From a virus: 46,375 nt of DNA. A model generated the notes under the pieces. It searched no databases. It saw only the letters and a program-made list of their open reading frames with translations, and had not been told where the DNA came from. Positions 20,645-29,777 of the stretch are shown here, in pieces (position 1 is the first letter of the stretch; the number at the start of each line of letters is the position of its first letter). The DNA lies in the IMG/VR virus record IMGVR_UViG_3300036853_000321, positions 1 to 46,375 of that record. One strand, written 5' to 3'. The translations under genes and the position numbers were made by a program.

Positions 20645-22608
20645 TTGCCGCCCCCGTACTTCTTCACGACCTTCAGGGCGTACTCGTCATTCGGGTTCGT
20701 CTTGAGGCGCTCTCTCGCCATCTGCAGGGCCGCCTGCGGAGTCATCGACGGTGCGGCGGCCTGGGGGGCAGCGGGGGCGGTGGCGGCGGGGGAGGCCACC
20801 GGGCCATGCTGGCCGTGACGTGGCTTCTGCCACACCCGCGGCGGCGGCTTTACGTCTTGTCCAGCCGTCTTCTCTCGTTCCTCGGGGAAGTACGTGCCCA
20901 GCGCCTGCATCTTCCACTGGGGGTTCTGACCGAGCACGGGATCGCTCGTGAGGGCATGATCGAGAGACTGGCGCATGGCATCGAGGTTGCCCCTCGCCTG
21001 GCTCGCGAGCTCGTGGACCGCATCTGCAACGATGGCGCGCTTCTCGGGCAGGATCTTGCCACTCAGGATGTCCTGAATCCGCTGCCCAGTCTTGATGCCG
21101 ATGTCGCCGATGCGGTCCCAGAATGCCGACATGTCCTTGTCGCTGATCACGCCGGTCCCCCCCTGGGCCATCTTCACGAACGAACCCGAGATGACAGCGT
21201 CGAGAGCTGCGTTGGGGTCAGCGCCCAGGCTGCTGGCCATACTGTTGAACTTGCGGTTCTGCACCTGAACGTCGCTGAACCCGAACTTGCCGAGCACCTG
21301 CATGGTGACCTTTTGCGCGTAGTTCGCCTCGGTGATGTCGTCGCGCTTCCGCGTCTCCAGCTCCCGCCAGTCCCCCTGGGCATTGCGCCCGGCGTTCTTC
21401 GCGCGCTCCAGCCCAAGTTTCATCTTCTGCGCTGCGGTCAGGTCGTAAATCTCCGACTGCCCAGCCTTGAATCCCTGGGCGTTCTCCTGAGATGCCACCG
21501 TGTTGACAGACGCCCGGTCCTGACCCGAGGCCCGCGCCTCCTCCAGATCCGCCTGCCGCAGCCACTGCGCGCGCTCGTCGGGAGAGGCCGCCCGAGCTGC
21601 CGCTGCCCGGTACTGCTGGGCGCGCTCCTTCGCCTCGTTGATCGCCACCAGCTTCTGCTCGCGGGGGTCGAAGGTGACAGCCCGGTCGGCAGTCTCGGGG
21701 TTGTTGGGGTCGTAGCCCGGGAACTGCATCTGCCACCGCTCCGACTCCCCGTGGGCCTTCGTGTCGGCGGCCAGCTTCGTGTCGGCGTCGGCGCCCCGTT
21801 GGGTGTAGGCGCTGGCGGCGTCCTGCTGCTGCTGGGCGGCACGGGACGCCGCCTTCAGCGCCTCGATGGGGTTCGCCCAGGTCGCCGCAGGGACGCTGAG
21901 CCCGTCCTCCTGGGTGGTGGGCTCGGGCCCAGCCGTGATGACCGAGGGGTCGGCGTGGAAGACGGGAGGGGCGCCAGGGACCACGCCAGGGTCTCCCCGG
22001 CCGGGAGGGGGAGGGGCGGCGGTGCCAGAGTACCCTGGCTGGGGTGGCGGCTCGATGGCCCGGGGGTCAGCGGCAGGGGGCGGCGGGGGCGGCAGCTCCG
22101 CCGGCGGGGGCGCGGGGGGCCGCGGGCTCACCCCCAGGAAGCGGCCGAGGGCGGCGCCCGGGTGCTCGTCCTCCGGCGCCGGCCCGATGTCGTCGCGCAC
22201 CGGCGCGGGGCCCGAGGGGCCGAGGTTCTCAAGATGGATCCCCTCCATCTTGTGCGTCCGCGGGTTCTCGAAAACGGACGCCGCAGCCTCTGCCTGCGCC
22301 GCGCCCGTGAGCCCCTTGCCGAAGAGTGAACTGAGGTTCCGCACCGCGTCCGCCCGCGCCCGACTCTGCGACTGCGCCTCGTGGACCGAGTGCTCCTGCG
22401 CCGCCTCCTGCTTGCCGAACATCACGGCGGCGTTCTGCTCGTCCTCGAACTTCTTCTTCTGGAGAAGCTCGCGGTCCTTGAGGTCTTGCTCCCGTCTGAA
22501 TCGCTGGCTCGCGATGAGGGCGTCCAGCCCCTCGTTCAGCCCCCGGTCCGACTCGTAGGCCGAGGGGGGCATGTACGGCTTGTAGCCGGCGAAGTAGTTC
22601 TCGGCCAT
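20641..22608 (-). CDS. Internal virion / ejection-like protein with Pro-rich insert
   Basis: This is a 655-residue protein. The N-terminal 110 residues are helical (LNEGLDALIASQRFRREQDL). Residues 130-230 are Pro/Gly-rich, and from about 250 onward long Ala/Gln/Arg-rich helices dominate (SAYTQRGADADTKLAADTKA, QWLRQADLEEARASGQDR), ending in ARERLKTNPNDEYALKVVKK. No enzymatic motif was seen. It lies between another helical virion protein and the 1071-residue protein, in the usual place of P22 gp20/gp16-like ejection proteins. The start abuts the upstream stop. The assignment is by position and composition. Confidence 0.55.
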   Translation of the reverse strand: MAENYFAGYKPYMPPSAYESDRGLNEGLDALIASQRFRREQDLKDRELLQKKKFEDEQNAAVMFGKQEAAQEHSVHEAQSQSRARADAVRNLSSLFGKGLTGAAQAEAAASVFENPRTHKMEGIHLENLGPSGPAPVRDDIGPAPEDEHPGAALGRFLGVSPRPPAPPPAELPPPPPPAADPRAIEPPPQPGYSGTAAPPPPGRGDPGVVPGAPPVFHADPSVITAGPEPTTQEDGLSVPAATWANPIEALKAASRAAQQQQDAASAYTQRGADADTKLAADTKAHGESERWQMQFPGYDPNNPETADRAVTFDPREQKLVAINEAKERAQQYRAAAARAASPDERAQWLRQADLEEARASGQDRASVNTVASQENAQGFKAGQSEIYDLTAAQKMKLGLERAKNAGRNAQGDWRELETRKRDDITEANYAQKVTMQVLGKFGFSDVQVQNRKFNSMASSLGADPNAALDAVISGSFVKMAQGGTGVISDKDMSAFWDRIGDIGIKTGQRIQDILSGKILPEKRAIVADAVHELASQARGNLDAMRQSLDHALTSDPVLGQNPQWKMQALGTYFPEEREKTAGQDVKPPPRVWQKPRHGQHGPVASPAATAPAAPQAAAPSMTPQAALQMARERLKTNPNDEYALKVVKKYGGGK

Positions 22609-24375
22609 CTACTTGCCTCCCTGGGAAGCCGTGTAGATCTTGGTCCCGAGCTCCAGGGTGGACTTGAAGCTGTCGATCGCAGCGGTGATCGCAGCTGCAT
22701 CTAGCCCGGCTGCCTGCAGCTCCAGGGATATGGCGCTGACCTCGGCGTCGGTCAGCGCCTTGCCCTGGCGAGCCGTCATGTCCATGTCGATGCCAGCTCG
22801 GGCGCCCGCGAGCTCGACCATCGCCTTGTTCTGGGCGTCCACCCGGTCCAGGCCGCTGCCCTGCTCGTCCGAGGCGTCCTTGGCGAGGTTCCGCAGGTAG
22901 TCCTTCTGCCTCCACTCCTCGTCCGACGCATTCTTCGCCGCCCTGACCCTCGCGTCCGAGCGGTCCACCTCCGACTTGTCGATGCTGTCCGCGGCTCCGA
23001 TCTTGGTCTTCGTCTTCGACAGGTTCGTGTTGTCCAGCTCGGTCAGGTAGCCGCTCGTCAGATGCCGCTTGTTGTACTCGCTGGTGTCCGCGCTGGACGC
23101 CAGCGCGTCCATCCGCTTCTTGTAGTCGAGGTCTTCCTCGGAGGCGTTCTTCGACAGGACGTCGATCTGCGCAGACGACCGCAGCGACGCGTCGTCCGCC
23201 TGCCCCGCCAGCAAACCCCGCTCGTGCTCCCCCGCCAGGCTGTCCTCGTTGCCCTTGAGCCGTAGCCCCGCCTTCGACAACGCGAAGTTGTCCTGTTCCT
23301 TGCCCACGTCCAAATTGAAGTTCCGGTTGCCCAGGACGCTGTCCTCGTACAGCTTCGCCTCGCCCGTGAGTGCCTGCAGCCGGCCGGTCCGTGCCTGCTG
23401 CGCCTCGCCGGCCATCTTCGCCCGCTCCTCGTATTCCTTCGCCGAGAGGTCGGACAGCGCCTCGCCCTGCTGCCGCATCGACTCCCCCGCGTGGAAGCTG
23501 CCGCCGGCCGCCGCCCGCCGCTCCATCGCCTTGCTGGTCGTGTCCCGCAGGCGGTCGTAGTAGGGGTTCGTGCCGTTGGCGCTCGCCTCGTAGAACTGCT
23601 CGAGGTAGCCCTGGTTCTGCTGCTGCGGCAGTACCGTGTTGTGGTAGAGGTCCCCGATCGCCTGGGTTTGCGTCGGGTCGAACCGGAGGTTGGTTACCTT
23701 GTCTTCCATCCCGCGGATGTCGTTGGTGGTGTCCTTGATGTCCTGTGTCGCCCCCGACCTGTCGAACGCGGTCAAGGCGTCCTCGGAGAACTTGGGCCCG
23801 CCCAGCGCCGCCCGCGATGCGTACCTGTCTGCGGAGAACGTCGGATTCTTCGTCCCCGCCGCCATCGCGTACCGCGTGTTGGCGTTCGTGCTCGAGTTGC
23901 CGTACCCCATCATCGAGTCCATGTAGCCCTGGCTCGCGGAGGGCTTGCTCAGGTCGGCGTACATGCCCCCGCTGTAGTAGTCACCCTCCAGCTTGCTTCT
24001 GCCGCCCAGCTTCGAGATCGCGGCGCTGTTCGCCCCCGCCGACTGGTTGGGGCCCGCCCCCTGGCTCTTGCCGAAGAGCCCCTGCAGGTAGGTCGGTTGC
24101 GGCGCGCCCCTGGCCGCTGTGAGCTCTCTCTCGGCGCCGTCGTAGTACCCCTGCGCCCTCGCTCCGCCGGCGCCGTAGAAGTTCGACATCTTGTCGCCGA
24201 ACGCGCGCGTCTCGTCGGCCTTCTTCTGAACAACCCCAGACTGCCCCTCCAGCGCCTCTTTCTTCTTGTCGCCAGTGAGTGCCTCGTCGGCGACGTTGTA
24301 GGTGTCTACGAGGGCCTTCCCGGCCAGATAGGTCGGGGTGTGCGTGACAATGTCTTTAAGCCAACCCCAAGCCAT
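22609..24375 (-). CDS. Helical internal virion / ejection-like protein
   Basis: This is a 588-residue protein. The N-terminus MAWGWLKDIVTHTPTYLAGK is followed by a Gly/Tyr-rich part (SNFYGAGGARAQGYYDGAER), and the second half is coiled helix with many Asp/Lys/Ala repeats. The C-terminus, TAAIDSFKSTLELGTKIYTA, is typical of small hydrophobic ejection-protein ends. It follows the tail hub with a TGATG overlap. In P22-like podoviruses this slot holds DNA-ejection proteins. No enzymatic motif is visible. The function is inferred from position. Confidence 0.55.
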   Translation of the reverse strand: MAWGWLKDIVTHTPTYLAGKALVDTYNVADEALTGDKKKEALEGQSGVVQKKADETRAFGDKMSNFYGAGGARAQGYYDGAERELTAARGAPQPTYLQGLFGKSQGAGPNQSAGANSAAISKLGGRSKLEGDYYSGGMYADLSKPSASQGYMDSMMGYGNSSTNANTRYAMAAGTKNPTFSADRYASRAALGGPKFSEDALTAFDRSGATQDIKDTTNDIRGMEDKVTNLRFDPTQTQAIGDLYHNTVLPQQQNQGYLEQFYEASANGTNPYYDRLRDTTSKAMERRAAAGGSFHAGESMRQQGEALSDLSAKEYEERAKMAGEAQQARTGRLQALTGEAKLYEDSVLGNRNFNLDVGKEQDNFALSKAGLRLKGNEDSLAGEHERGLLAGQADDASLRSSAQIDVLSKNASEEDLDYKKRMDALASSADTSEYNKRHLTSGYLTELDNTNLSKTKTKIGAADSIDKSEVDRSDARVRAAKNASDEEWRQKDYLRNLAKDASDEQGSGLDRVDAQNKAMVELAGARAGIDMDMTARQGKALTDAEVSAISLELQAAGLDAAAITAAIDSFKSTLELGTKIYTASQGGK

Positions 24376-25802
24376 CAGGCCACCCCCTCGGTGTGGTACA
24401 GCTCGCGTGCGCTGATCATGGCGCGCGCATCGGCCGCGGTGGAGGAGACCTCCCACTGCCGCTGGGCGTAGGGCGCCCCAGCCGGCGTGATCTCGATGGT
24501 CGGCTGCACGTCGCCCGCGGTCCCCAGCGGATACCGCAGCTTCGGCGCCCACTCGCCCAGGTCATCCCGCCAGCTCACGTCCACCGCCGAGTCCCCGCTG
24601 GTCGCCTCGCCCCGGCGGAACTGCATGTGGACCTGGAGCGGGCTCTTCGGCTGCAGGCTCCCGTGGGTCACGAAGCCCGACCGCGCCCGCCACAGGATGC
24701 TGTCCCCGAGGTCGGTGTGGGCGTCGAAGGTCAGCTGCGCCAGCATGCCGTTGGGCAGCCCCACGAGGTAGATGCCGGCCTCGCGCCAGTAGTACGCCGC
24801 CGTGGGCCGCCAGGCCCCCATCCGACCCCCCAGCATCCCGTGCCACTGCGACCATGCCTTGCTGGTCATGTCGTACGCGAACACCCGCCCCTCGGTGGGG
24901 AAAACCCACGTCAGGCAGTCGTGCTGGCCCAGCAGCATGCGGAAGGACCAGCAGTCGTCGGTCACGTTCAGTTGGTCGAGCTGGTTCTGGATGTCCCGGC
25001 TGATGAGAGAGTCGTCGTCGAAGGTGTGGCAGTCGCTCATCACGATCTGCTGCTGGTCGGACAGCCAGGCGTGCTGGTGGTACCACCGCACCAGCGACCG
25101 CGCCGCCAGCAACCCCACCTCGAGCGCCGCCGTGGGGGAGAAGGTGTCGTTCTCGTCGGGGGCGTACGCCTCCACCGTCTCCTCGCCGAAGGCGTAGAGC
25201 TCGCGCGCCGCCGCGGAGACCGTCACGAGGTTGTCGGCCTTCGCCTCCGCCTCGCGGAACTCCATCCCCAGGTCCCAGTCCTCTGCCCCGCCCTCCAGAA
25301 TGCCCGACCACGGGAAGTTCCCCGTGCCGGCCTGGGCCAGCACGATCCTGCGGGTCAGGATGCACACCCCGGTGGCCGCCGGCGGGTCGCCCCCCAGCCG
25401 CGAGGAAACCAGCGATGCGCTGATCTTCTGGGGCACGCCGCCCGCCACCACCACGAAGATGTTCTCCCCGCTCGACGCCCAGGTGGGCGTCATGTAGTGC
25501 TGCAGCCGGCTCTCGTCGGAGAAGGACAGCGGCACCACGTCGTTGGGGCCCCGCCACGCAAACACACTGCCGTCGTTGGTGGTGTAGATGATCCGCCGGC
25601 CGAAGCTGGCAATCATCGTCACGGGCCGGCGGCTGGGGGGGATGGCGGGGAAGTCGGCCAGCGCCATGATCCCGGGCCGCGCCCGGATCACGTTGCCCCG
25701 GTCGAGGAGGGCGTTCACGAACGCCGGGTTGGCCCCCGCGAGCTCGTCGATCCCGCTCTGCTCGCCCCCGAAGGGAATTGCTTTTGTTTCAGGGAGTGCC
25801 AT
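24375..25802 (-). CDS. P22 gp10-like tail hub protein
   Basis: This is a 475-residue protein. The N-terminus (GNVIRARPGIMALADFPAIP), the repeated beta-blade strands such as RRIIYTTNDGSVFAWRG, AWLSDQQQIVMSDCHTFDDD, and CLTWVFPTEGRVFAYDMTSK with WSQWHG, are the pattern of the phage stabilisation / tail hub family (P22 gp10), a beta-propeller-like ring below the connector that closes the head and carries tailspikes and needle. The ATG at 25802 is in a TGATG overlap with the tailspike gene. Its place with the gp4-like connector fits a short-tailed virion. Confidence 0.75.
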   Translation of the reverse strand: MALPETKAIPFGGEQSGIDELAGANPAFVNALLDRGNVIRARPGIMALADFPAIPPSRRPVTMIASFGRRIIYTTNDGSVFAWRGPNDVVPLSFSDESRLQHYMTPTWASSGENIFVVVAGGVPQKISASLVSSRLGGDPPAATGVCILTRRIVLAQAGTGNFPWSGILEGGAEDWDLGMEFREAEAKADNLVTVSAAARELYAFGEETVEAYAPDENDTFSPTAALEVGLLAARSLVRWYHQHAWLSDQQQIVMSDCHTFDDDSLISRDIQNQLDQLNVTDDCWSFRMLLGQHDCLTWVFPTEGRVFAYDMTSKAWSQWHGMLGGRMGAWRPTAAYYWREAGIYLVGLPNGMLAQLTFDAHTDLGDSILWRARSGFVTHGSLQPKSPLQVHMQFRRGEATSGDSAVDVSWRDDLGEWAPKLRYPLGTAGDVQPTIEITPAGAPYAQRQWEVSSTAADARAMISARELYHTEGVA

Positions 25803-27406
25803 CAGACCACCATGGCGAAGCGGTCTCCGGTCCAGCGGAAGATGTGCGAGTAGGTCGTCGCCGTTGCCATGGTGTTCTCTACGTAATTGCCGGACGCCTG
25901 GGTCGAGGTGAAATACACGCGGAACGTGTTGGTTCCGGTGCCCGAGAATGTGTAGAGAAAGTAGAGCAGTGCTCCGATGGGAAGCGACGCGGTGACCGCA
26001 TCTATGGGCAGCTTGACCGTGACCGTGGTCCCGGCGGTGGCGTGGCTGATCTGGATGATCTCGTAGTCGAGGTCGAGCTCGATGGCCGTGCCCGGAGTGC
26101 CGATCAGCGTGCGGCCCACCCGGGAACCACGGTATCCAGTTGCGTTGAGGCCGACGGAGCCGTTCGTGGCCCCACTGGTCTGCTTGCCGGAGCCGGTGAA
26201 GACGTTGGCACTCTCGTGGTAATTGGCCCCCCCGCAGCGAATGCCCGCCGTGTTCGAATCCCCTGTGATGATGTCGCAGTTCGTGACCCGGCAGTAGGAC
26301 GCGGCGATGTTGACCCCCCACCCTCCCGGCGGAGGCCCGGAGTAGACGACGGCGCTGATGTCGACCGTCGCGCCACTCACGGAGATGTGGGTGGCGCCCA
26401 GGTACAGGCCCCCGGCGCTCGCCGAGCGCGACTGGGTGTATGCCCCGCCAAGGACCCGCGAGTAGTCGGAGCTCGCGGTGAACGACACCGCGTAGGTCGC
26501 CCCCACCCCGCTGGAAGGGACGGCCACGTCGCAGTTCTGCAGGGTGGTACGGCTGCGGATGTCCACCGGCAAGGCAAAGCCAGTGACCAGCACGTTGCGC
26601 AGGATCAGGCCCGGCGTGGCCGAGATGTAGAGCGGGGTCACGTTGGCCCCCGAGACCACGGGCGCAATTTGAATGTCCGAGATGTAGGCGCCCGAGTAGT
26701 TGGAGGTCAGCGTGTTGACCGTGATCCCTGTGCCGCTGGTGAGCCCGATGGTCAGGACGCTGGCCCGGCAGCCGGCCCCCATCAGCGACACCTTCTGTGA
26801 GGTGATGCTCCACGCTGTGTTGAGGAGGTAGTTGCCACCCGGCACGTAGATGATCCCGCCGCCCAGCGCCGCCGCCCCGTCGTGGGCCAGCTGGAAGGCG
26901 AACGTGTCGTCGGTGACCCCGTCGCCCGCCGCCCCGTACAGCCGCACGTTGAACAGCGGCAGGTTGCTGATCGAAACCGCCGAGAGCGCCGCCGCGATGG
27001 TCTCGTCCCAGGGGAGGCCCGGCCGCCTCACGAGAAAGTCGTTCGCCCCCGCGCTGGCGTGCCAGCGGTCCAGCAGGGTCGACAGCCCCACCGCCCCGCC
27101 CGACCCCTGGCTCCCCGTGGGGAGAAGGCCCGTGAAAGAGCCGATGGACACGTCCGCGTCGCCGCCCACGTTGAACTCGCGGACGATCACCCCCGCCGAG
27201 CTGCGCACGCGGATGAACGCCGGCTCCTTGACGTAGAGCTCGGCGCCGCCGTTGGCGTCGAGGGTTACGATCTTGTCCACGACGTGCGTCGCGTCGGGGT
27301 CGGAGTAGCCGTACACCGGCGTGTTCGTGCCCCGGGCGTAGAGCTCGGCCGTCCCCGAGACCGCCCCGTTGACCCCACCCGCCAGCGGCGCCACCAGGAT
27401 GGACAT
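25802..27406 (-). CDS. Tailspike with pectate-lyase-like beta-helix
   Basis: This is a 534-residue protein. After an N-terminal ~150-residue virion-anchoring part, NVRLYGAAGDGVTDDTFAFQ, then GGGIIYVPGGNYLLN (about 155-200) is the signature of the Pectate_lyase_3 right-handed beta-helix found in phage tailspikes. Repeated Asn/Val/Ser rungs continue to residue 430, and a beta-rich C-terminal domain (SHIFRWTGDRFAMVV) probably trimerises. It likely binds or degrades host surface polysaccharide. The ATG at 27406 overlaps the gp4-like gene by TGATG. The catalytic residues cannot be assigned by eye. Confidence 0.8.
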   Translation of the reverse strand: MSILVAPLAGGVNGAVSGTAELYARGTNTPVYGYSDPDATHVVDKIVTLDANGGAELYVKEPAFIRVRSSAGVIVREFNVGGDADVSIGSFTGLLPTGSQGSGGAVGLSTLLDRWHASAGANDFLVRRPGLPWDETIAAALSAVSISNLPLFNVRLYGAAGDGVTDDTFAFQLAHDGAAALGGGIIYVPGGNYLLNTAWSITSQKVSLMGAGCRASVLTIGLTSGTGITVNTLTSNYSGAYISDIQIAPVVSGANVTPLYISATPGLILRNVLVTGFALPVDIRSRTTLQNCDVAVPSSGVGATYAVSFTASSDYSRVLGGAYTQSRSASAGGLYLGATHISVSGATVDISAVVYSGPPPGGWGVNIAASYCRVTNCDIITGDSNTAGIRCGGANYHESANVFTGSGKQTSGATNGSVGLNATGYRGSRVGRTLIGTPGTAIELDLDYEIIQISHATAGTTVTVKLPIDAVTASLPIGALLYFLYTFSGTGTNTFRVYFTSTQASGNYVENTMATATTYSHIFRWTGDRFAMVV

Positions 27407-28101
27407 CAGCGCCCCCCGAAGAGTGAGTCGACCACGAACCGCGTCGGCCCGCGGCCGGTCTCGTCGTTCATCGCCCGCTGGTGGGCCTCGTTGTACTCCT
27501 CGAGCAGCGCCTTGGCCTTGGCGTCCCGGTTGTAGTGGCGCGCAAACCTCGCCCCCAGCTTCAAGCACACCGGCTCGGTGAACTTCACCGGCACGTCGAT
27601 GCTCACGTCCCCGCGGTCGTTGTCCCGCAGCCGCCGCACCCGGGGGTAGATGAGGGTCGGCCAGTCGGAGGTGGGGACGGGGTAGAGGTAGACCGTCGAG
27701 GTGCCGGTGGGGTTGCGCTCGGCGTAGTACTCGGTGGGCTGGCCCGAGATGGTCTTCGTCCCGAGGGCGTTGTAGTCCCGCATCGACCCGATCATGGTCA
27801 GCGTGATGTCGTTGCCATTGGTCGACCGCACCACCGCCCCGTCCTCGACGTCCAGCGTGTCGGCCGGCGCCAGGTAGGCCCCCACCCCCGCGGTCAGCGG
27901 CTGCGAGTACCGCTCGATCGCCTGCAGGATGATCCCGTCCGACTGCAGCGAGGCCAGCAGCATCTGCAGGAAGTCCACCCCCACCGCTATCTGGTCCCGG
28001 CTGGGGTTGTGGCCCGCGTTCAAGACCCCCGCCAGGTTCAGCGCGCGCGCGATCAGCTGGTCGCGCCGCAGCTCCCAGGTCGCGGTCGCCGAGACGGTCA
28101 C
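27406..28101 (-). CDS. P22 gp4-like tail connector / head completion protein
   Basis: This is a 231-residue protein. Features of the gp4 family are visible: DQLIARALNLAGVLNAGHNP, VDFLQMLLASLQSDGIILQA, ERYSQPLTAGVGAYLAP, GQPTEYYAERNPTGTSTVYL, PVPTSDWPTLIYPR, and a C-terminal helix with KAKALLEEYNEAHQRAM. The protein binds beneath the portal ring and joins it to the tail hub. GTG start with GTGA overlap. With the adjacent gp10-like hub and tailspike, it is strong evidence for a podovirus-type tail. Confidence 0.8.
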   Translation of the reverse strand: MTVSATATWELRRDQLIARALNLAGVLNAGHNPSRDQIAVGVDFLQMLLASLQSDGIILQAIERYSQPLTAGVGAYLAPADTLDVEDGAVVRSTNGNDITLTMIGSMRDYNALGTKTISGQPTEYYAERNPTGTSTVYLYPVPTSDWPTLIYPRVRRLRDNDRGDVSIDVPVKFTEPVCLKLGARFARHYNRDAKAKALLEEYNEAHQRAMNDETGRGPTRFVVDSLFGGR

Positions 28102-29777
28102 GCCCCCACCCCGCGCCCGGTGTACGCCTGCGGCGGCTGGCGGTAGATGCCCGCCGTCATGGCCGCCCGGGGGATGCTCTCGTAGCGGTTCAGCGAGGCG
28201 TCAGAGTAGGGCTGCAGGGACAGCCCCGAGACGCCCAGGGGGCCGAGGTAGAGGTACTTCCCGTCGCGGGGGTCGAACCCCTCGCGCCACCGCGGCCGGG
28301 GGATCACCAGCGCGTCCTTCAACTGCCCGAAGGCCGCCTGCTGGCGGGTGGAGTACAGCGAAGCCAGCAGCCCCACCGTGGCCAGGTCGTACAGCCCCGA
28401 CCCGTTCAGCGCCACCGCGCCCCCGCCGGCGGTCCGCACCTGCAGCAGGGTGGCCAGCGCCGTCTTCGGGTTGTAGGTCCCCCTCGTCCCCGCGTAGATG
28501 CCGCGGTCGTCGGGGGTGTTCCAGGTGACCGTGCCGTAGAGGTGGCTGGTCACGCTGGCCTCGAACGCCGGGGCCGAGCCGAACCCCATCAGCCAGTCGA
28601 ATATCCCGGTGACGTCCACCCCCAGGGCGCGCAGAGCTCGCAGCCCGATGGCCCAGCCCAGGGAGGTGATAGCGGTGCCCGAGGACAGCGGGCCGTCCTG
28701 GTACTGCCAGGAGCCGCGGTTGGCCAGGGTGCCGAAGGTCGGCGCCGGGATGTTCGTGGCGGCGGGATACGAGGAGAAGAACTCCCGCGGGGTGGCGGCC
28801 GAGAAGCCATTTATCACCACGCCGTCGTCCACGGAAAATACCCCCTGGGTCCAGAACGCGAGCGCCTCGGCGATGGCGGTGGAGACCGGCGCCGCCCGGG
28901 AGGAGGAGAACGTCGCGATGGTGCTGGAAGAGCCGATGGACTCGTCGCCCGCCACCTGCTGGAACGCCTGCAGGAACTCCAGCCCGATGAGGTCGCCGGG
29001 GTAGTAGCGGTTGTCGAAGTAGAAGTTGCCACCGTTGAGCAGCACGTTGTGCGTCCAGGCGCCGTGGTGGCGGGGGGAGACGCCGGCGGTGGGGTCGGTG
29101 GAGCACGGCAGCAGGCTCTTCTTGTCCCCACACTGGCAGCTGCGCAGGAACCAGGCGCAGGCGCGAGCTGCGGTGAGGTACCCCGGCGTGCCCAGGAGCT
29201 GGTAGGCGCGGACCAGCGCCAGGCCGGCGGCGCCGCTGTCCTCGCTGAAGAACTCCTCGCCCACCGTCCGGCGGTTGTACGAGCCCCACTCCATCATGGC
29301 GTTGGTGTACGTGCCCGTGACCGGGCCGCCCCACTGGTGGTCGTAGAGCCAGTCGGCCAGCTTCTTGAGGGTGAGCCGGGCGAGGGTGACCCACCGGGTG
29401 GGCCGCTTGGCCTCCGTGATCACGTCGTAGAGGTACAGGCACCCCCAGGCCGCCGCCTGCACGGTGGAGGCCGCGGGGGCCCCGGCGCCGTTGGTGACGT
29501 CGAGGGAGTCGGCCGGCGCCTGCAGGGCGATAAGGTTGAGGATCTGCCCCTCCGAGACCTCGTAGGTGTCGATCGGGTTCCACGGCTTCGCCCCGGCGAT
29601 GGTCACCGGCGCGCCGAGGTTGATGTACGGGACCTTCTCCAGTACTTGCCTGGGCACGTAGCTGGGGTGGCGGTCGCAGATCCAAACGCCCGAGACGATG
29701 CGGAAGCACTTCCCCGGCCGCAGACGCCCACACACGTCACAAACGCGGGCCCAATCATCAGCGGGGATGTACCCCAT
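28098..29777 (-). CDS. Large virion-associated protein with N-terminal zinc ribbon
   Basis: This is a 559-residue protein. The first 40 residues hold CDVCGRLRPGKCFRIVSGVW-ICDRH, a four-ligand zinc ribbon. The remainder is rich in paired helices with Trp/Tyr (VTLARLTLKKLADWLYDHQW, GLALVRAYQLLGTPGYLTAA, ITSLGWAIGLRALRALGVDV), resembling an alpha/alpha-toroid of the kind found in glycoside hydrolases and lyases. A sugar-active or structural role is possible; catalytic residues are not identifiable. It lies between the beta-helix gene and the connector gene. Start at 29777 (TGATG); a GTG at 29780 is equivalent. Confidence 0.5.
   Translation of the reverse strand: MGYIPADDWARVCDVCGRLRPGKCFRIVSGVWICDRHPSYVPRQVLEKVPYINLGAPVTIAGAKPWNPIDTYEVSEGQILNLIALQAPADSLDVTNGAGAPAASTVQAAAWGCLYLYDVITEAKRPTRWVTLARLTLKKLADWLYDHQWGGPVTGTYTNAMMEWGSYNRRTVGEEFFSEDSGAAGLALVRAYQLLGTPGYLTAARACAWFLRSCQCGDKKSLLPCSTDPTAGVSPRHHGAWTHNVLLNGGNFYFDNRYYPGDLIGLEFLQAFQQVAGDESIGSSSTIATFSSSRAAPVSTAIAEALAFWTQGVFSVDDGVVINGFSAATPREFFSSYPAATNIPAPTFGTLANRGSWQYQDGPLSSGTAITSLGWAIGLRALRALGVDVTGIFDWLMGFGSAPAFEASVTSHLYGTVTWNTPDDRGIYAGTRGTYNPKTALATLLQVRTAGGGAVALNGSGLYDLATVGLLASLYSTRQQAAFGQLKDALVIPRPRWREGFDPRDGKYLYLGPLGVSGLSLQPYSDASLNRYESIPRAAMTAGIYRQPPQAYTGRGVGA

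Noticed and set aside
20434-22329. 631-codon plus-strand frame opposite the ejection-like gene
   Set aside because: It is antisense to a well-supported gene, has no ribosome binding site or motifs, and long antisense frames are expected at this G+C.
24393-25853. 486-codon plus-strand frame opposite the tail hub
   Set aside because: Antisense shadow; the His/Arg/Leu-rich product has no domain pattern.
26245-26260. GTTCGAATCCC, like a tRNA T-loop
   Set aside because: It lies inside the tailspike gene and no acceptor or anticodon stems can be formed around it.
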